NCBI RefSeq assembly: GCF_004114695.1
Contig: NZ_CP035310.1
Location: 806,001-870,000, forward strand
Source: Erythrobacter sp. HKB08
GTDB taxonomy: Bacteria; Pseudomonadota; Alphaproteobacteria; Sphingomonadales; Sphingomonadaceae
Direction of reading: 5' to 3'
DNA length: 64,000 nt
Shown: positions 52,357 through 61,110 of the stretch, one piece after another
How positions within the stretch are numbered: position 1 is the first letter of the stretch
How the letters are laid out: every line of letters begins with the position of its first letter
Position numbers and translations under genes: made by a program
The notes under the pieces: generated by a model
Databases searched by the model: none
Seen by the model: only the letters and a program-made list of their open reading frames with translations
Told to the model about the DNA's origin: nothing

Positions 52357-53235
52357 ATGTGCGATGAGAGCAAACTGCAGCGCTGGGCGAAGGACCGTAT
52401 CAGCCGCCGCGAATTCGGAATGCTGGGCGGTGCGGCTGCGATCGCAGCCTGCACGCCGATGGAATCGAACGCCGACGAGACGATCGGCCTGCCTGCCATG
52501 AGCGAGCGCGCCGTAAGCTTCGACACGGCTGACGGAACCATGGACGGATTCTTCGTCGCCCCCGTTTCCGGTCCGGCACCCGGCGTCATCCTCTGGCCCG
52601 ACATTGCCGGACTGCGCGAGAGCAAGCGCAACATGGCCCGCCGCCTCGCCGGGCGCGGCTATTCGGTCCTTGTCGCCAATCCGTACTACCGCGACGTGAC
52701 CGGCCAGCAGTTCGAGGACTTTGCCGACTTCATCGACCAGGGCGGGTTCCAGAAGGTGCGTCCATGGCGCTCCAAGCTCGATGCCGAGGCAATCATGCGC
52801 GATGCGGCAAGCGTGGTCGCCTGGCTCGATGCGCAGGGCGAAATCGACACATCGCGCGGTATCGGCACGCAAGGTTATTGCATGGGCGGCCCCTTCACCA
52901 TGTGGAGCGCTGCCGCCGTGCCGGGGCGGGTGAAGGCAGCGGCCAGCTTCCACGGCGGCGGCCTCGTTCGCGACGACAATACGATGAGCCCGCACCGCCT
53001 GATGGACGATATGCAGGCATCGCTGCTCATCGCCATCGCGCAGGACGACGATGCGGACGACCCGGACCACAAGACCATCCTGCGCGAAGCTGCTGCGGAG
53101 GCCGGACGCAAGGCCAAGGTCGAAGTCTATGCCGGCGACCACGGCTGGACCGTCCCGGACTCTCCGGCTTACGCCGAAGCGGCGGCCGAGAAGGCGTGGA
53201 GCGACCTGCTGGAGCTTTACGCAGCGGCTCTCTGA
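52357..53235 (+). CDS. Tat-exported dienelactone hydrolase family protein
   Basis: A 292-residue alpha/beta hydrolase. The N-terminus has a twin-arginine motif (SRREFGMLGG) followed by a hydrophobic stretch and a lipobox (AIAAC), so it is probably exported folded and lipidated. The catalytic nucleophile is Cys in GYCMGG, with Asp later (DDADD region) and His in GDHGW, the dienelactone hydrolase triad. The substrate could be a dienelactone or another ester. The ATG follows AGGAGGG. It is divergent from the PQQ dehydrogenase gene with a 151-base gap. Confidence 0.88.
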   Translation: MCDESKLQRWAKDRISRREFGMLGGAAAIAACTPMESNADETIGLPAMSERAVSFDTADGTMDGFFVAPVSGPAPGVILWPDIAGLRESKRNMARRLAGRGYSVLVANPYYRDVTGQQFEDFADFIDQGGFQKVRPWRSKLDAEAIMRDAASVVAWLDAQGEIDTSRGIGTQGYCMGGPFTMWSAAAVPGRVKAAASFHGGGLVRDDNTMSPHRLMDDMQASLLIAIAQDDDADDPDHKTILREAAAEAGRKAKVEVYAGDHGWTVPDSPAYAEAAAEKAWSDLLELYAAAL

Positions 53236-53313
53236 ATTCGCGCCCGCATTTACTTCCCTCGCGAGGCCCCGCGCGCTACCATGCGTGCCGGAAGTCTTTG
53301 GGAGGGTTCGTAA

Positions 53314-54321
53314 ATGGGTGGTTTTCTTACGCTGGTCCTGATCGTCGCGGTTCTCGCGCTGATCCTGTTCACGACCGTGCGCGTCGTGAAGCAGGGCTTT
53401 GTCTACACGATCGAGCGGCTCGGCAAGTTCACCAAGGCGGCGGAACCCGGCCTCCATATCCTCGTGCCCTTCGTCGATCGCATCGGTCGCAAGATCAACA
53501 TGATGGAGCAGGTGCTCGACATCCCGGGCCAGGAAATCATCACCAAGGACAACGCCATGGTCGGCGTGGACGCGGTGGTCTTCTTCCAGGTGCTCGATGC
53601 GGGCAAGGCTGCCTACGAGGTCGCCAATCTCTACGCCGCCATCATGGCTCTTACCACGACCAACCTGCGCACGGTGATGGGCAGCATGGACCTCGACGAA
53701 ACGCTTTCGAAGCGTGACGAGATCAACGCGCGCCTCCTCAGCGTCGTCGACCACGCGACCTCGCCCTGGGGCGTCAAGATCACCCGCGTCGAGATCAAGG
53801 ACATCCGCCCGCCGATCGACATTTCCGAAGCCATGGCCCGCCAGATGAAGGCCGAGCGCCTCAAGCGTGCCGAAATCCTCGAGGCGGAAGGCGACAAGAC
53901 CAGCTCGATCCTCCGCGCCGAAGGTCGCAAGCAGTCGGCCATCCTCGAAGCGGAGGGCAAGCGCGAAGCCGCTTTCCGCGACGCCGAAGCGCGCGAGCGT
54001 GCGGCAGAGGCCGAAGCGCGGGCTACCGAAATGGTCAGCAACGCCATCGCCGACAGCGGCAGCGCGGCGATCAACTACTTCGTCGCCCAGGAATACACCA
54101 AGGCGGTCGGCAAGTTCGCCGACAGCCCGAATGCCAAGACCATCCTGTTCCCGGTCGAAGCGACCCAGCTCATCGGCTCGCTCGGCGGTATCGGCGAGCT
54201 CGTGAGGGGCACGTTCGACGGCAGCGAGGGCACGGTCTCGACCGGCAATCCCTCGGGCACGCCGATCGCCGATCGTCGCCCGCGGACCAGCGTGCCGCGT
54301 TCCTCGGGCGGGAATAGCTGA
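53314..54321 (+). CDS. SPFH/stomatin-prohibitin family protein (QmcA-like)
   Basis: A 335-residue protein anchored by one N-terminal helix (about 4-24). The SPFH domain spans about 25-190 (KQGFVYTIERLGKFTKAAEPG, then the segments NMMEQVLDIPG and ITRVEIKDIRPP). A long charged coiled coil of Glu/Ala/Lys/Arg (about 195-265) and a glycine-rich tail follow. Such proteins form membrane microdomain scaffolds and often work with an NfeD partner, which is encoded directly downstream with a one-base overlap. Confidence 0.93.
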   Translation: MGGFLTLVLIVAVLALILFTTVRVVKQGFVYTIERLGKFTKAAEPGLHILVPFVDRIGRKINMMEQVLDIPGQEIITKDNAMVGVDAVVFFQVLDAGKAAYEVANLYAAIMALTTTNLRTVMGSMDLDETLSKRDEINARLLSVVDHATSPWGVKITRVEIKDIRPPIDISEAMARQMKAERLKRAEILEAEGDKTSSILRAEGRKQSAILEAEGKREAAFRDAEARERAAEAEARATEMVSNAIADSGSAAINYFVAQEYTKAVGKFADSPNAKTILFPVEATQLIGSLGGIGELVRGTFDGSEGTVSTGNPSGTPIADRRPRTSVPRSSGGNS

Positions 54322-54812
54322 TGGACCTGCTCGACAATCTCGACCCGGCGCTGTGGTGGCTGGTCATCGGCCTCGCCTTCGCCGCGCTCGAACTCGTCGT
54401 GCCCGGCGTCTACCTGATCTGGCTTGCCGCCGCCGCGCTGACGACCTCCGCGCTGACCTTCGTGCTCGACCTCGGGATCGCGGTGCAGGTGGTGAACTTC
54501 GTCTTCCTGTCGCTGATCATCGTCTATTCGGCCAAGCGCTGGCTGCGCGACCGGCCGATCGAAAGCAGCGACCCGATGATGAACCGCCGCGGCGATCGCC
54601 TCGTCGGCGAGCAGGCGGTCATCACCGTCGCCATCGACGGCGGGGAAGGGCGCGCGCGTCTCGGCGACAGCGAGTGGATCGCGCGCGGTGCGGACCAGCC
54701 GGTCGGCACGCGGGTGCTCATCGCGGCCGTGAAGGGGCCGATCCTGGAAGTCGTGCCGCTCAAATCGCCGGAAGAAGCCGGCGACACGCTGCCGCCGGCG
54801 ACCGCCGACTAG
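54321..54812 (+). CDS. NfeD family membrane protein (YbbK-like)
   Basis: A 163-residue protein with two or three hydrophobic helices (about 12-30, 32-55 and 58-75) and a C-terminal OB-fold domain (about 90-150), the short NfeD type. It is translationally coupled to the stomatin gene (stop and start overlap, TGATG). The two usually act as one membrane complex. Its stop is one base from the convergent NDUFA9-like gene. Confidence 0.92.
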   Translation: MDLLDNLDPALWWLVIGLAFAALELVVPGVYLIWLAAAALTTSALTFVLDLGIAVQVVNFVFLSLIIVYSAKRWLRDRPIESSDPMMNRRGDRLVGEQAVITVAIDGGEGRARLGDSEWIARGADQPVGTRVLIAAVKGPILEVVPLKSPEEAGDTLPPATAD

Positions 54813-54813
54813 C

Positions 54814-55761
54814 TCAGGCCATTTTCACGCGGCCGGTGAAGCGGCCGTGCTTGCGATAGCGGACCATCCACTTTTCGAGGAACAGGCCGAGCGGCCTCGG
54901 CTCGATGCCGAGCTTGTCGAAGCCGGGATACTCGCCCGAGACGACGTTGCCCTGCTTGAGCAGCGTCCACTGATCGCTCGACATCGGCGTGCCGGGAAGG
55001 GCGGCGAAAGCTCCCGAAGCCGCATCGGGCATCGGCAGGAACGTCCGCTTGCGACCCTGCGCTTCGGCAATCCGCTCGTTGATCTCCATCATCGAGACCT
55101 GCTCCGGGCCGCCGAGCTCGTAAGTCTTGCCGCCATGAGCCTTGGGATCGGCCAGCGCGACGCGAACCGCTTCTGCGACGTCATCGACATAGACCAGCTG
55201 CAGCTTCGCCTCGGGCGCGAACACCGGCAGCACCGGGAAGGTGCGGATGAGGCCGGCGAACATGTTCAGGAAGTTGTCGTCCTTGCCGAAGATGATCGAC
55301 GGGCGAAGGATCGTCGCCTTGGGGAATGCCTCGAGCACCAGCTTTTCGCCCAGCGCCTTGGCGCGTGAATAATCCGCCTCGCTTTCGAGATCCGCTGCAA
55401 TCGCGCTCACCTGCACGAAAGCGCTGGCACCTGCCGCCTTGGCCTTTTCTGCCAGCATGCCGGCAGATTCGCCCATCAGCTTCATAAGGTCGCCCTCGAA
55501 ACTGCCGACGAGGTTGACCACCGCATCTACGCCCTGGACCGCCGCCTCGACGCTGCGTTCGTTCGTCAGGTCGACCCGGGCAAGCTGGAGCTGGCCGAGA
55601 TTCGCCAAGGGCTTGAGATCGCGCGCCTTCTCGGGATGGCGCCCCGCCACGCGCAGCCGCGCGCCGCATTCGAGCAATGCCTGGGCGACATAGTTGCCGA
55701 GGAATCCGGTCCCGCCCGTGACGAGGACGAGCTTGCCGTTGAGGGGATGAGTCTGTGCCAT
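54814..55761 (-). CDS. Complex I NDUFA9-like NAD(P)-binding protein
   Basis: A 315-residue atypical extended SDR. GGTGFLGNYVAQALL (16-30) is the nucleotide-binding loop and RPSIIFGKDDNFLNMF is the NDUFA9-type signature. The family includes the accessory subunit of mitochondrial complex I and alphaproteobacterial homologues; whether this one joins complex I or reduces another substrate is unknown. The start is ATG at 55761, after removing 23 spurious upstream residues. Confidence 0.9.
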   Translation of the reverse strand: MAQTHPLNGKLVLVTGGTGFLGNYVAQALLECGARLRVAGRHPEKARDLKPLANLGQLQLARVDLTNERSVEAAVQGVDAVVNLVGSFEGDLMKLMGESAGMLAEKAKAAGASAFVQVSAIAADLESEADYSRAKALGEKLVLEAFPKATILRPSIIFGKDDNFLNMFAGLIRTFPVLPVFAPEAKLQLVYVDDVAEAVRVALADPKAHGGKTYELGGPEQVSMMEINERIAEAQGRKRTFLPMPDAASGAFAALPGTPMSSDQWTLLKQGNVVSGEYPGFDKLGIEPRPLGLFLEKWMVRYRKHGRFTGRVKMA

Positions 55762-55876
55762 GCGGCGATCCGTTCCGTAGGTATGGTTTGCAGGTTTACG
55801 CGCTGCGCCTTGCCGCAACGGGCGAGCCATCGCAACCGTTCCGGTGAGACAAGGTGCATCGGGATTGCGATTTGCG

Positions 55877-55906
55877 TTGACAAGCCGCGCGCCGCTTCGC
55901 TAACGG
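55877..55906 (+). promoter_or_regulatory. Candidate promoter for tRNA-Leu
   Basis: TTGACA (55877-55882), an 18-base spacer and TAACGG (55901-55906), ending 47 bases before the tRNA. The -35 box is perfect and the -10 box is weak. Confidence 0.45.
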
Positions 55907-55953
55907 CGCGCCTCATTCGCGATGCGGAGCACTCTGGCCCGCAACGCAGGTGT

Positions 55954-56040
<87 letters not shown>

Positions 56041-56185
56041 TTTCTCTTAAAAATTGCAATAAAATCAATGCTTTAGGCCAGATTGTTAAATTTGGCCCAC
56101 CTTTTCGTCCACCTCACTTTTGGCGATGTGGTGATGCGCTATGGTGTCCTATGTTCAGCTCATTTGAACCGATGGGGATGGGCAA

Positions 56186-56677
56186 ATGTCGGCAAAGGCT
56201 AAATCCAAGATTGAAGCGAAAGAGCTTCTCATAGAGATCGAAGCTTTCGAGCAGTCCTACCACATCGCTGACCACCGCGCTGAAATTGGCCGGGTCGACG
56301 ACGAAGCGATCATCGATATTCATGGCGCAATTGTCCGCGCTGGCGACCATGATCAGGATTCAAAGGTTGAGCGCGCAGAGGTGTCGCTCGTTTGCTCAGA
56401 GCAGTATCACTCCGACCCTGACCAATCAGAGCCACAGCAGCCAATGTTGATGACGGCGAGCGTACGCAAAGGGGTTTTCCAAGCTCTCGCTTACCTTCCT
56501 CCCGCACCTTTTTGGGCGCTTCCCGAGATGATTGCTTCGGGGCGAGTCACCCATGTCGTTGCGGGTTATCGCACAGCGCCACGCAAAGACTCGATGCTCC
56601 ACGCTTTGTACTTTGCATCCCACACGAACATCGATGGGTCAGCGTGGGCACACCAAGGCGAACGCAGCCGATCGTAA
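56186..56677 (+). CDS. Hypothetical protein of the island
   Basis: A 163-residue soluble protein of unknown family. The N-terminal half is acidic and helical (KELLIEIEAFEQSYHIADHRAEIG). The C-terminal half contains RKGVFQALAYLPPAPFWALPEMI, which looks like a folded segment. The ATG has a weak GGGGATGGG site. It is the first gene after the tRNA. The composition is protein-like, but there is no recognised motif. It could be a phage-type orphan or an island regulatory partner. Confidence 0.55.
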   Translation: MSAKAKSKIEAKELLIEIEAFEQSYHIADHRAEIGRVDDEAIIDIHGAIVRAGDHDQDSKVERAEVSLVCSEQYHSDPDQSEPQQPMLMTASVRKGVFQALAYLPPAPFWALPEMIASGRVTHVVAGYRTAPRKDSMLHALYFASHTNIDGSAWAHQGERSRS

Positions 56678-56783
56678 GCGATTGTCCTTGCTTCACATTG
56701 CTTCGCTGATAGCCTCTCCAGTGCCTCGGGGGCTTTTGCCAACCTTCGAGCATCGCGATGCTCTTCAATTAGGAGACATCGTG

Positions 56784-56981
56784 ATGAGGATTTTGTCGAA
56801 GCGTCAGGTCAAGGAGCTAGTACTGTATTCGCCTCAGCACATCGCACGCCTGGAAAAGGCCGGCCAATTCCCCAAGAGGGTACAGCTTGGCCCGAGCCGG
56901 GTCGGATGGGTTGAGGACGAAGTGCTGGACTGGCTGCAGAAGCGCCTGGAAGCCCGAGACGAACCTGTCCGGCACTCCTGA
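56784..56981 (+). CDS. AlpA family phage-type transcriptional regulator/excisionase-like
   Basis: A 65-residue winged-helix protein. MRILSKRQVKELVLYSPQHIARLEKAG is the MerR/excisionase-type HTH, followed by the wing (FPKRVQLGPSRVGWVEDEVLDW). AlpA proteins activate prophage and island integrase genes. The start is the ATG at 56784 with AGGAG upstream; a longer ORF from 56532 is not needed. It is characteristic of integrated elements, but no integrase accompanies it here. Confidence 0.85.
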   Translation: MRILSKRQVKELVLYSPQHIARLEKAGQFPKRVQLGPSRVGWVEDEVLDWLQKRLEARDEPVRHS

Positions 56982-57091
56982 AAAGGAGCGGGTGGTCGAG
57001 TTTGCAAGCTCGGCCACCCAACTGCATTGCAAGGACAGATCGCACTAAGGCGTGTATTATTGCACTAGGCGCTTAAAATTCGCCACGAAAC

Positions 57092-60000
57092 ATGGGATCA
57101 AGCAATCGACCAATCAAAATAGCTGGAAATCATCGTAGAATGCTCCTCGACAACAAGACTCATGGCCGGGTTTCTGACGAACTTCGAAGGAGTATCGAGC
57201 CGGAATCAAAGCTCGCAGTCTTGACCGGGCTTTTTACGGTGTTCGGCTTCGCTACCCTAAAGAGCGAGCTCTCTAAAATCGACAGCCTCAAGCTCATGCT
57301 TGCTGATGGCGGTGCAACAGAACCTATAAACCTCGCAGGTGGCGCTGATGAGATTGGTCTCAAGGCCGAACTGGACCTTCAGTATATCGCTGCTGAGTGT
57401 GCGCAGTGGGTCCGAAAGAAGGCCGAGGTTCGCTCTTTGTCTGGCGCTCCAATCCGCCAGAATCTTTTCCATGTGAGCCAGCGTGACGGAGACGCGGTGG
57501 CCATCTCGGGGACTTCTGACCTGACTGCACCTGGGCTAGGCGCTGTCCCATCCAGTACTTTCGCCATGAACACCGTTGCGACCGATCGAGCCGCCACTCA
57601 GCAGCTTATCGACTGGTTTGATACAATTTGGAATGATCCTACCGCTATAATCCAAGCGAAAGAGACTCTGCTAGACGCTCTCGAAAACCTCGCAGCTGAT
57701 AAGCCTGCAAACCTCCTCTATTTCCTTACCCTTTTCACGATTTTTCGAGACTTTCTCGACGAGATCGATGAGGACAACATCATCCGATCCAAGACGGGGA
57801 TCAAAGACACGATCGTATGGAACAAGCTCTACAAGTTCCAACGCGACGGGGTGCTTGGCGCGATCGACAAGCTCGAAAAGCACAATGGCTGCATCGTTGC
57901 TGACAGCGTCGGTCTTGGTAAGACATTTGAAGCGCTAGCGATCATCAAATACTATGAGCTCCGCAACGATCGCGTCCTGGTGCTCGCTCCAAAGAAGCTT
58001 CGCGAAAACTGGACTGTCTACACGATAAACGACAAGCGAAACGTACTCGCGGGCGACCGCTTCAACTTCGATGTACTCAATCACACCGATCTCAGCCGTG
58101 AGACCGGTAAGTCAGGCGAGATCAATCTCGAAACCTTGAATTGGGGCAACTACGACCTGGTTGTGATCGATGAGTCCCACAACTTCCGGAACAACAACCC
58201 GCGAGCTGATGGCGTTACACGTTATCAGCGCCTCATGGAGGAGGTGATACGCAAGGGCGTCAAAACGAAAGTTCTGATGCTATCGGCGACACCGGTCAAC
58301 AACCGGCTCAACGACCTCAAGAATCAGGTCGCCTTCATCACCGAGGGCCAGGACAAGGCTTTCGCCGATGCTGGGATTGCTAGCATAGAGGTCACGCTTC
58401 GGCGGGCGCAGACACAATTCAATAGTTGGCTGAAGTTGCCCGAAGCAGAACGCAAGCCTGAGGCTTTGCTGGAAAGCCTAAACTTTGGCTACTTCAAGCT
58501 TTTAGATCTTCTTACGATCGCTCGCTCGCGACGGCATATCGAGAAGTACTATGACATCTCGGAGATCGGCAAATTCCCTGAACGCCTAAAGCCGCAAAAC
58601 GTCAAAGCTGACATCGACAAGGCTGGTGCGTTTCCGCCCCTCAAGGATATCAACCGCTCTATCAAGAAGCTCTCGCTAGCGGCCTATGCCCCGCTTGATT
58701 ACCTCAGGAACGATAAGCAAGAAGAATATAGCCGCAAGTACGACCAACAGGTCAAAGGCGGCAAATCCACACTCAAGCAAGTCGATCGAGAGCGCAGCCT
58801 GATTCACTTAATGCGCGTCAACATGCTCAAGCGCATGGAAAGCTCGATCCACTCATTCGCTCTCACCACGGAGAAAATTCACGCGCAGGTTGAGGCGATG
58901 CTGGCGAAGATCGAAGCGCTTGAAAGTGAAGAGATCGAAGAGTTGAGCATCGAGGACATCGAAGCCGACTCTCCTGAACTTGAGGACCTCATGATTGGCC
59001 GCAAGGTCAAAGTGCTCATTCAAGACTTGGACCTTGTTCGGCTCAAGCAAGACTTGGAAGCTGACAGGGTCTTGCTAGCCTATCTCCTCGAAGAAGCTCG
59101 CCAGGTTGAAGCCGACGATGACGCCAAACTGCAAGCCCTGAAAGACACGATCTCAGCCAAGCTCAAAAACCCGATCAACGAAGGAAACAGGAAGGTAATG
59201 GTCTTCACCGCGTTCTCGGACACTGCGGAATACCTCTACTCACACATTCACGATTGGGCGTTGCAGAAGTTTGGATTGCACAGCGCTTTGATCACAGGTT
59301 CCGGCACCAACAAATGCACGATCAAGGGGTTAGGCCGCGACCTGAACTCTCTCCTCACCAACTTCTCACCCGTCTCGAAGGAACGTGAAAAGGTTGATCC
59401 TGATGCGACCGATGAGATCGATATCCTGATCGCCACAGACTGCATCTCCGAAGGTCAGAACCTTCAAGACTGCGATATGCTGGTGAACTACGACATTCAC
59501 TGGAACCCCGTGCGGATCATCCAGCGCTTTGGCCGTGTCGATCGCTTGGGCTCTTGCAATGACGCTATCCAGCTGACCAACTTTTGGCCGAATATGGAGC
59601 TCGACGAGTATATCAATCTAGAAGCTCGCGTGAGCGGACGCATGGTGTTGCTCGATATCTCAGCCACCGGCGAAGAAAACGTCATCGAGTATGACGAGAC
59701 CAAGCAGATGAATGATCTCGAATACCGCCGGAAGCAGATGCAGCAGCTTCAGGATGCGGTGATCGACCTTGAGGATATGGACGGCAGTGTTTCCATCACG
59801 GACATGACGCTGAACGATTTCCGCATGGACCTCTCTAGCTTCATGAAGGACAATCTCGCCACCTTGGAAGGCGCACCTACCGGCTTCCACGCAGCCATCA
59901 CCGCGAGCACGCCGGAGGCGGTTCCTGGCGCGATCTTCTGCCTCCGCGACGTGAAGGCTATAGTGCAGAACGAGGATAGCTATGCCCTCGCGCCCTACTA

Positions 60001-60331
60001 TCTCGTCTATGTCTCCGAGACAGGCGAGATCGTCTTCAATCATCTCCAAGCGAAGAAGAGCCTAGACCTCTTCAAGAAGCTCGCTGCAACCATGGCTGAG
60101 CTCGACGACGCGGCCATAAATGCGGTCCAGGCCGAAACGAAGAAGGGCCGCGACATGAGCCACTATTGCGACCTTCGTGACAAGGCGATCGAAAGCATTG
60201 TCGGCAAGACGGAAGAGAAAGGCGTCGAGAGCCTATTCACACGCGGCGGTACGAGCCTCACCAAGGATCATCTCAAAGGGAGCGATGACTTCGAGGTTGT
60301 AAGCTTCCTGATCGTCAAAGCCGCAGCATGA
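57092..60331 (+). CDS. SNF2-type superfamily 2 helicase with degenerate PLD-like N-terminus (defence-associated)
   Basis: A 1079-residue protein. Residues about 25-160 resemble the phospholipase D-like N-terminus found in some defence helicases, but no HxK catalytic motif is visible. The SF2/SNF2 motor has Walker A (ADSVGLGKT, Lys277), the DESH box (360-363), SATPVNN (about 400), a long insert rich in Glu and Lys (about 540-700) and motif VI QRFGRVDRLG (811-820). The C-terminal 230 residues are of unknown type. It is the first gene of an operon with DUF4391, Mod and Res, and could translocate on DNA to help restriction. It is not a usual part of type III systems. Confidence 0.85.
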   Translation: MGSSNRPIKIAGNHRRMLLDNKTHGRVSDELRRSIEPESKLAVLTGLFTVFGFATLKSELSKIDSLKLMLADGGATEPINLAGGADEIGLKAELDLQYIAAECAQWVRKKAEVRSLSGAPIRQNLFHVSQRDGDAVAISGTSDLTAPGLGAVPSSTFAMNTVATDRAATQQLIDWFDTIWNDPTAIIQAKETLLDALENLAADKPANLLYFLTLFTIFRDFLDEIDEDNIIRSKTGIKDTIVWNKLYKFQRDGVLGAIDKLEKHNGCIVADSVGLGKTFEALAIIKYYELRNDRVLVLAPKKLRENWTVYTINDKRNVLAGDRFNFDVLNHTDLSRETGKSGEINLETLNWGNYDLVVIDESHNFRNNNPRADGVTRYQRLMEEVIRKGVKTKVLMLSATPVNNRLNDLKNQVAFITEGQDKAFADAGIASIEVTLRRAQTQFNSWLKLPEAERKPEALLESLNFGYFKLLDLLTIARSRRHIEKYYDISEIGKFPERLKPQNVKADIDKAGAFPPLKDINRSIKKLSLAAYAPLDYLRNDKQEEYSRKYDQQVKGGKSTLKQVDRERSLIHLMRVNMLKRMESSIHSFALTTEKIHAQVEAMLAKIEALESEEIEELSIEDIEADSPELEDLMIGRKVKVLIQDLDLVRLKQDLEADRVLLAYLLEEARQVEADDDAKLQALKDTISAKLKNPINEGNRKVMVFTAFSDTAEYLYSHIHDWALQKFGLHSALITGSGTNKCTIKGLGRDLNSLLTNFSPVSKEREKVDPDATDEIDILIATDCISEGQNLQDCDMLVNYDIHWNPVRIIQRFGRVDRLGSCNDAIQLTNFWPNMELDEYINLEARVSGRMVLLDISATGEENVIEYDETKQMNDLEYRRKQMQQLQDAVIDLEDMDGSVSITDMTLNDFRMDLSSFMKDNLATLEGAPTGFHAAITASTPEAVPGAIFCLRDVKAIVQNEDSYALAPYYLVYVSETGEIVFNHLQAKKSLDLFKKLAATMAELDDAAINAVQAETKKGRDMSHYCDLRDKAIESIVGKTEEKGVESLFTRGGTSLTKDHLKGSDDFEVVSFLIVKAAA

Positions 60332-61092
60332 TAGAGACACTCTTTGCCAGCATGGAAATCCCGGAGGCCTGCTTGCTCGACAAGCCGGTCTACAAGAAGA
60401 TGTTTCTCGACAATGCCGAGCTGGACCAGACCGACAAGAAAGCCCTGAGCCAAGATGCCGATCGCATCCGCTGGCGCTACACATTGAAACCTGAAACGAT
60501 CAACATTCGCCCGTTTCAGGACGGCACGCACGACTACCCCGAAGTTGCAATCCTTTCGATCGAGCTCAGCAGCTCAAACAGGGCGCGGCGTATCGCCGCG
60601 TTCATGCATCGGGCCATTCCTTATCCGTTGATCCTTGTGTTCGAGCATGAGGGCAAGCTGAGCATTGCAGTGGCTGAAAAGCGTATCAACCAGGCAGATA
60701 AGTCCAAGATGGTGATCCTTGATCGCTGGCAGACCGACTGGTTCGATCCAAAGCGCGCCAATGCACCTATCTCTGCTTTCCTTGACGCAATCGCATTGCA
60801 TCGATTGCCAGGGACCAATTTCTACGCCCTCTATGAAGCCTTCCAGGCGCAGGTCATTCAGCTAATCGCTAGCGAGCGCACAGGTACATTTGCTCCAGTG
60901 CCGATTGAAGAGTCGAAGGTGCACGCAGAGGCACTAAAGGAAATTGATGGCTTGGAACGTGAGATTGCCGAGCTAAAGTCGAACCTGAAGCGCGAAAAAC
61001 AAATGAGCCGTAAGGTCGACCTGAACAGTAAAATCAGAAGTCGTAAGAATGCTATACTTGCACTTGAAGCTCGCCTAAGGCTTAATGATTAG
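60328..61092 (+). CDS. DUF4391 family protein of the defence operon
   Basis: A 254-residue protein. The ATG overlaps the helicase stop by four bases (ATGA), so it is translationally coupled. The DUF4391 region covers about 1-190. Conserved pieces include RIAAFMHRAIPYPLILVFEH and KMVILDRWQTDW. The last 50 residues (EIAELKSNLKREKQMSRKVD and so on) form a coiled coil. The function of DUF4391 is unknown; it usually sits between a large helicase and a type III methyltransferase, suggesting an adaptor. Confidence 0.82.
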   Translation: MIETLFASMEIPEACLLDKPVYKKMFLDNAELDQTDKKALSQDADRIRWRYTLKPETINIRPFQDGTHDYPEVAILSIELSSSNRARRIAAFMHRAIPYPLILVFEHEGKLSIAVAEKRINQADKSKMVILDRWQTDWFDPKRANAPISAFLDAIALHRLPGTNFYALYEAFQAQVIQLIASERTGTFAPVPIEESKVHAEALKEIDGLEREIAELKSNLKREKQMSRKVDLNSKIRSRKNAILALEARLRLND

Positions 61093-61110
61093 AAATCAAG
61101 AAGATAGAAT

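Noticed and set aside
56532-56783. Upstream extension of the AlpA-like gene
   Set aside because: It overlaps the previous gene in another frame, and a good Shine-Dalgarno sequence with ATG at 56784 gives the exact family length.
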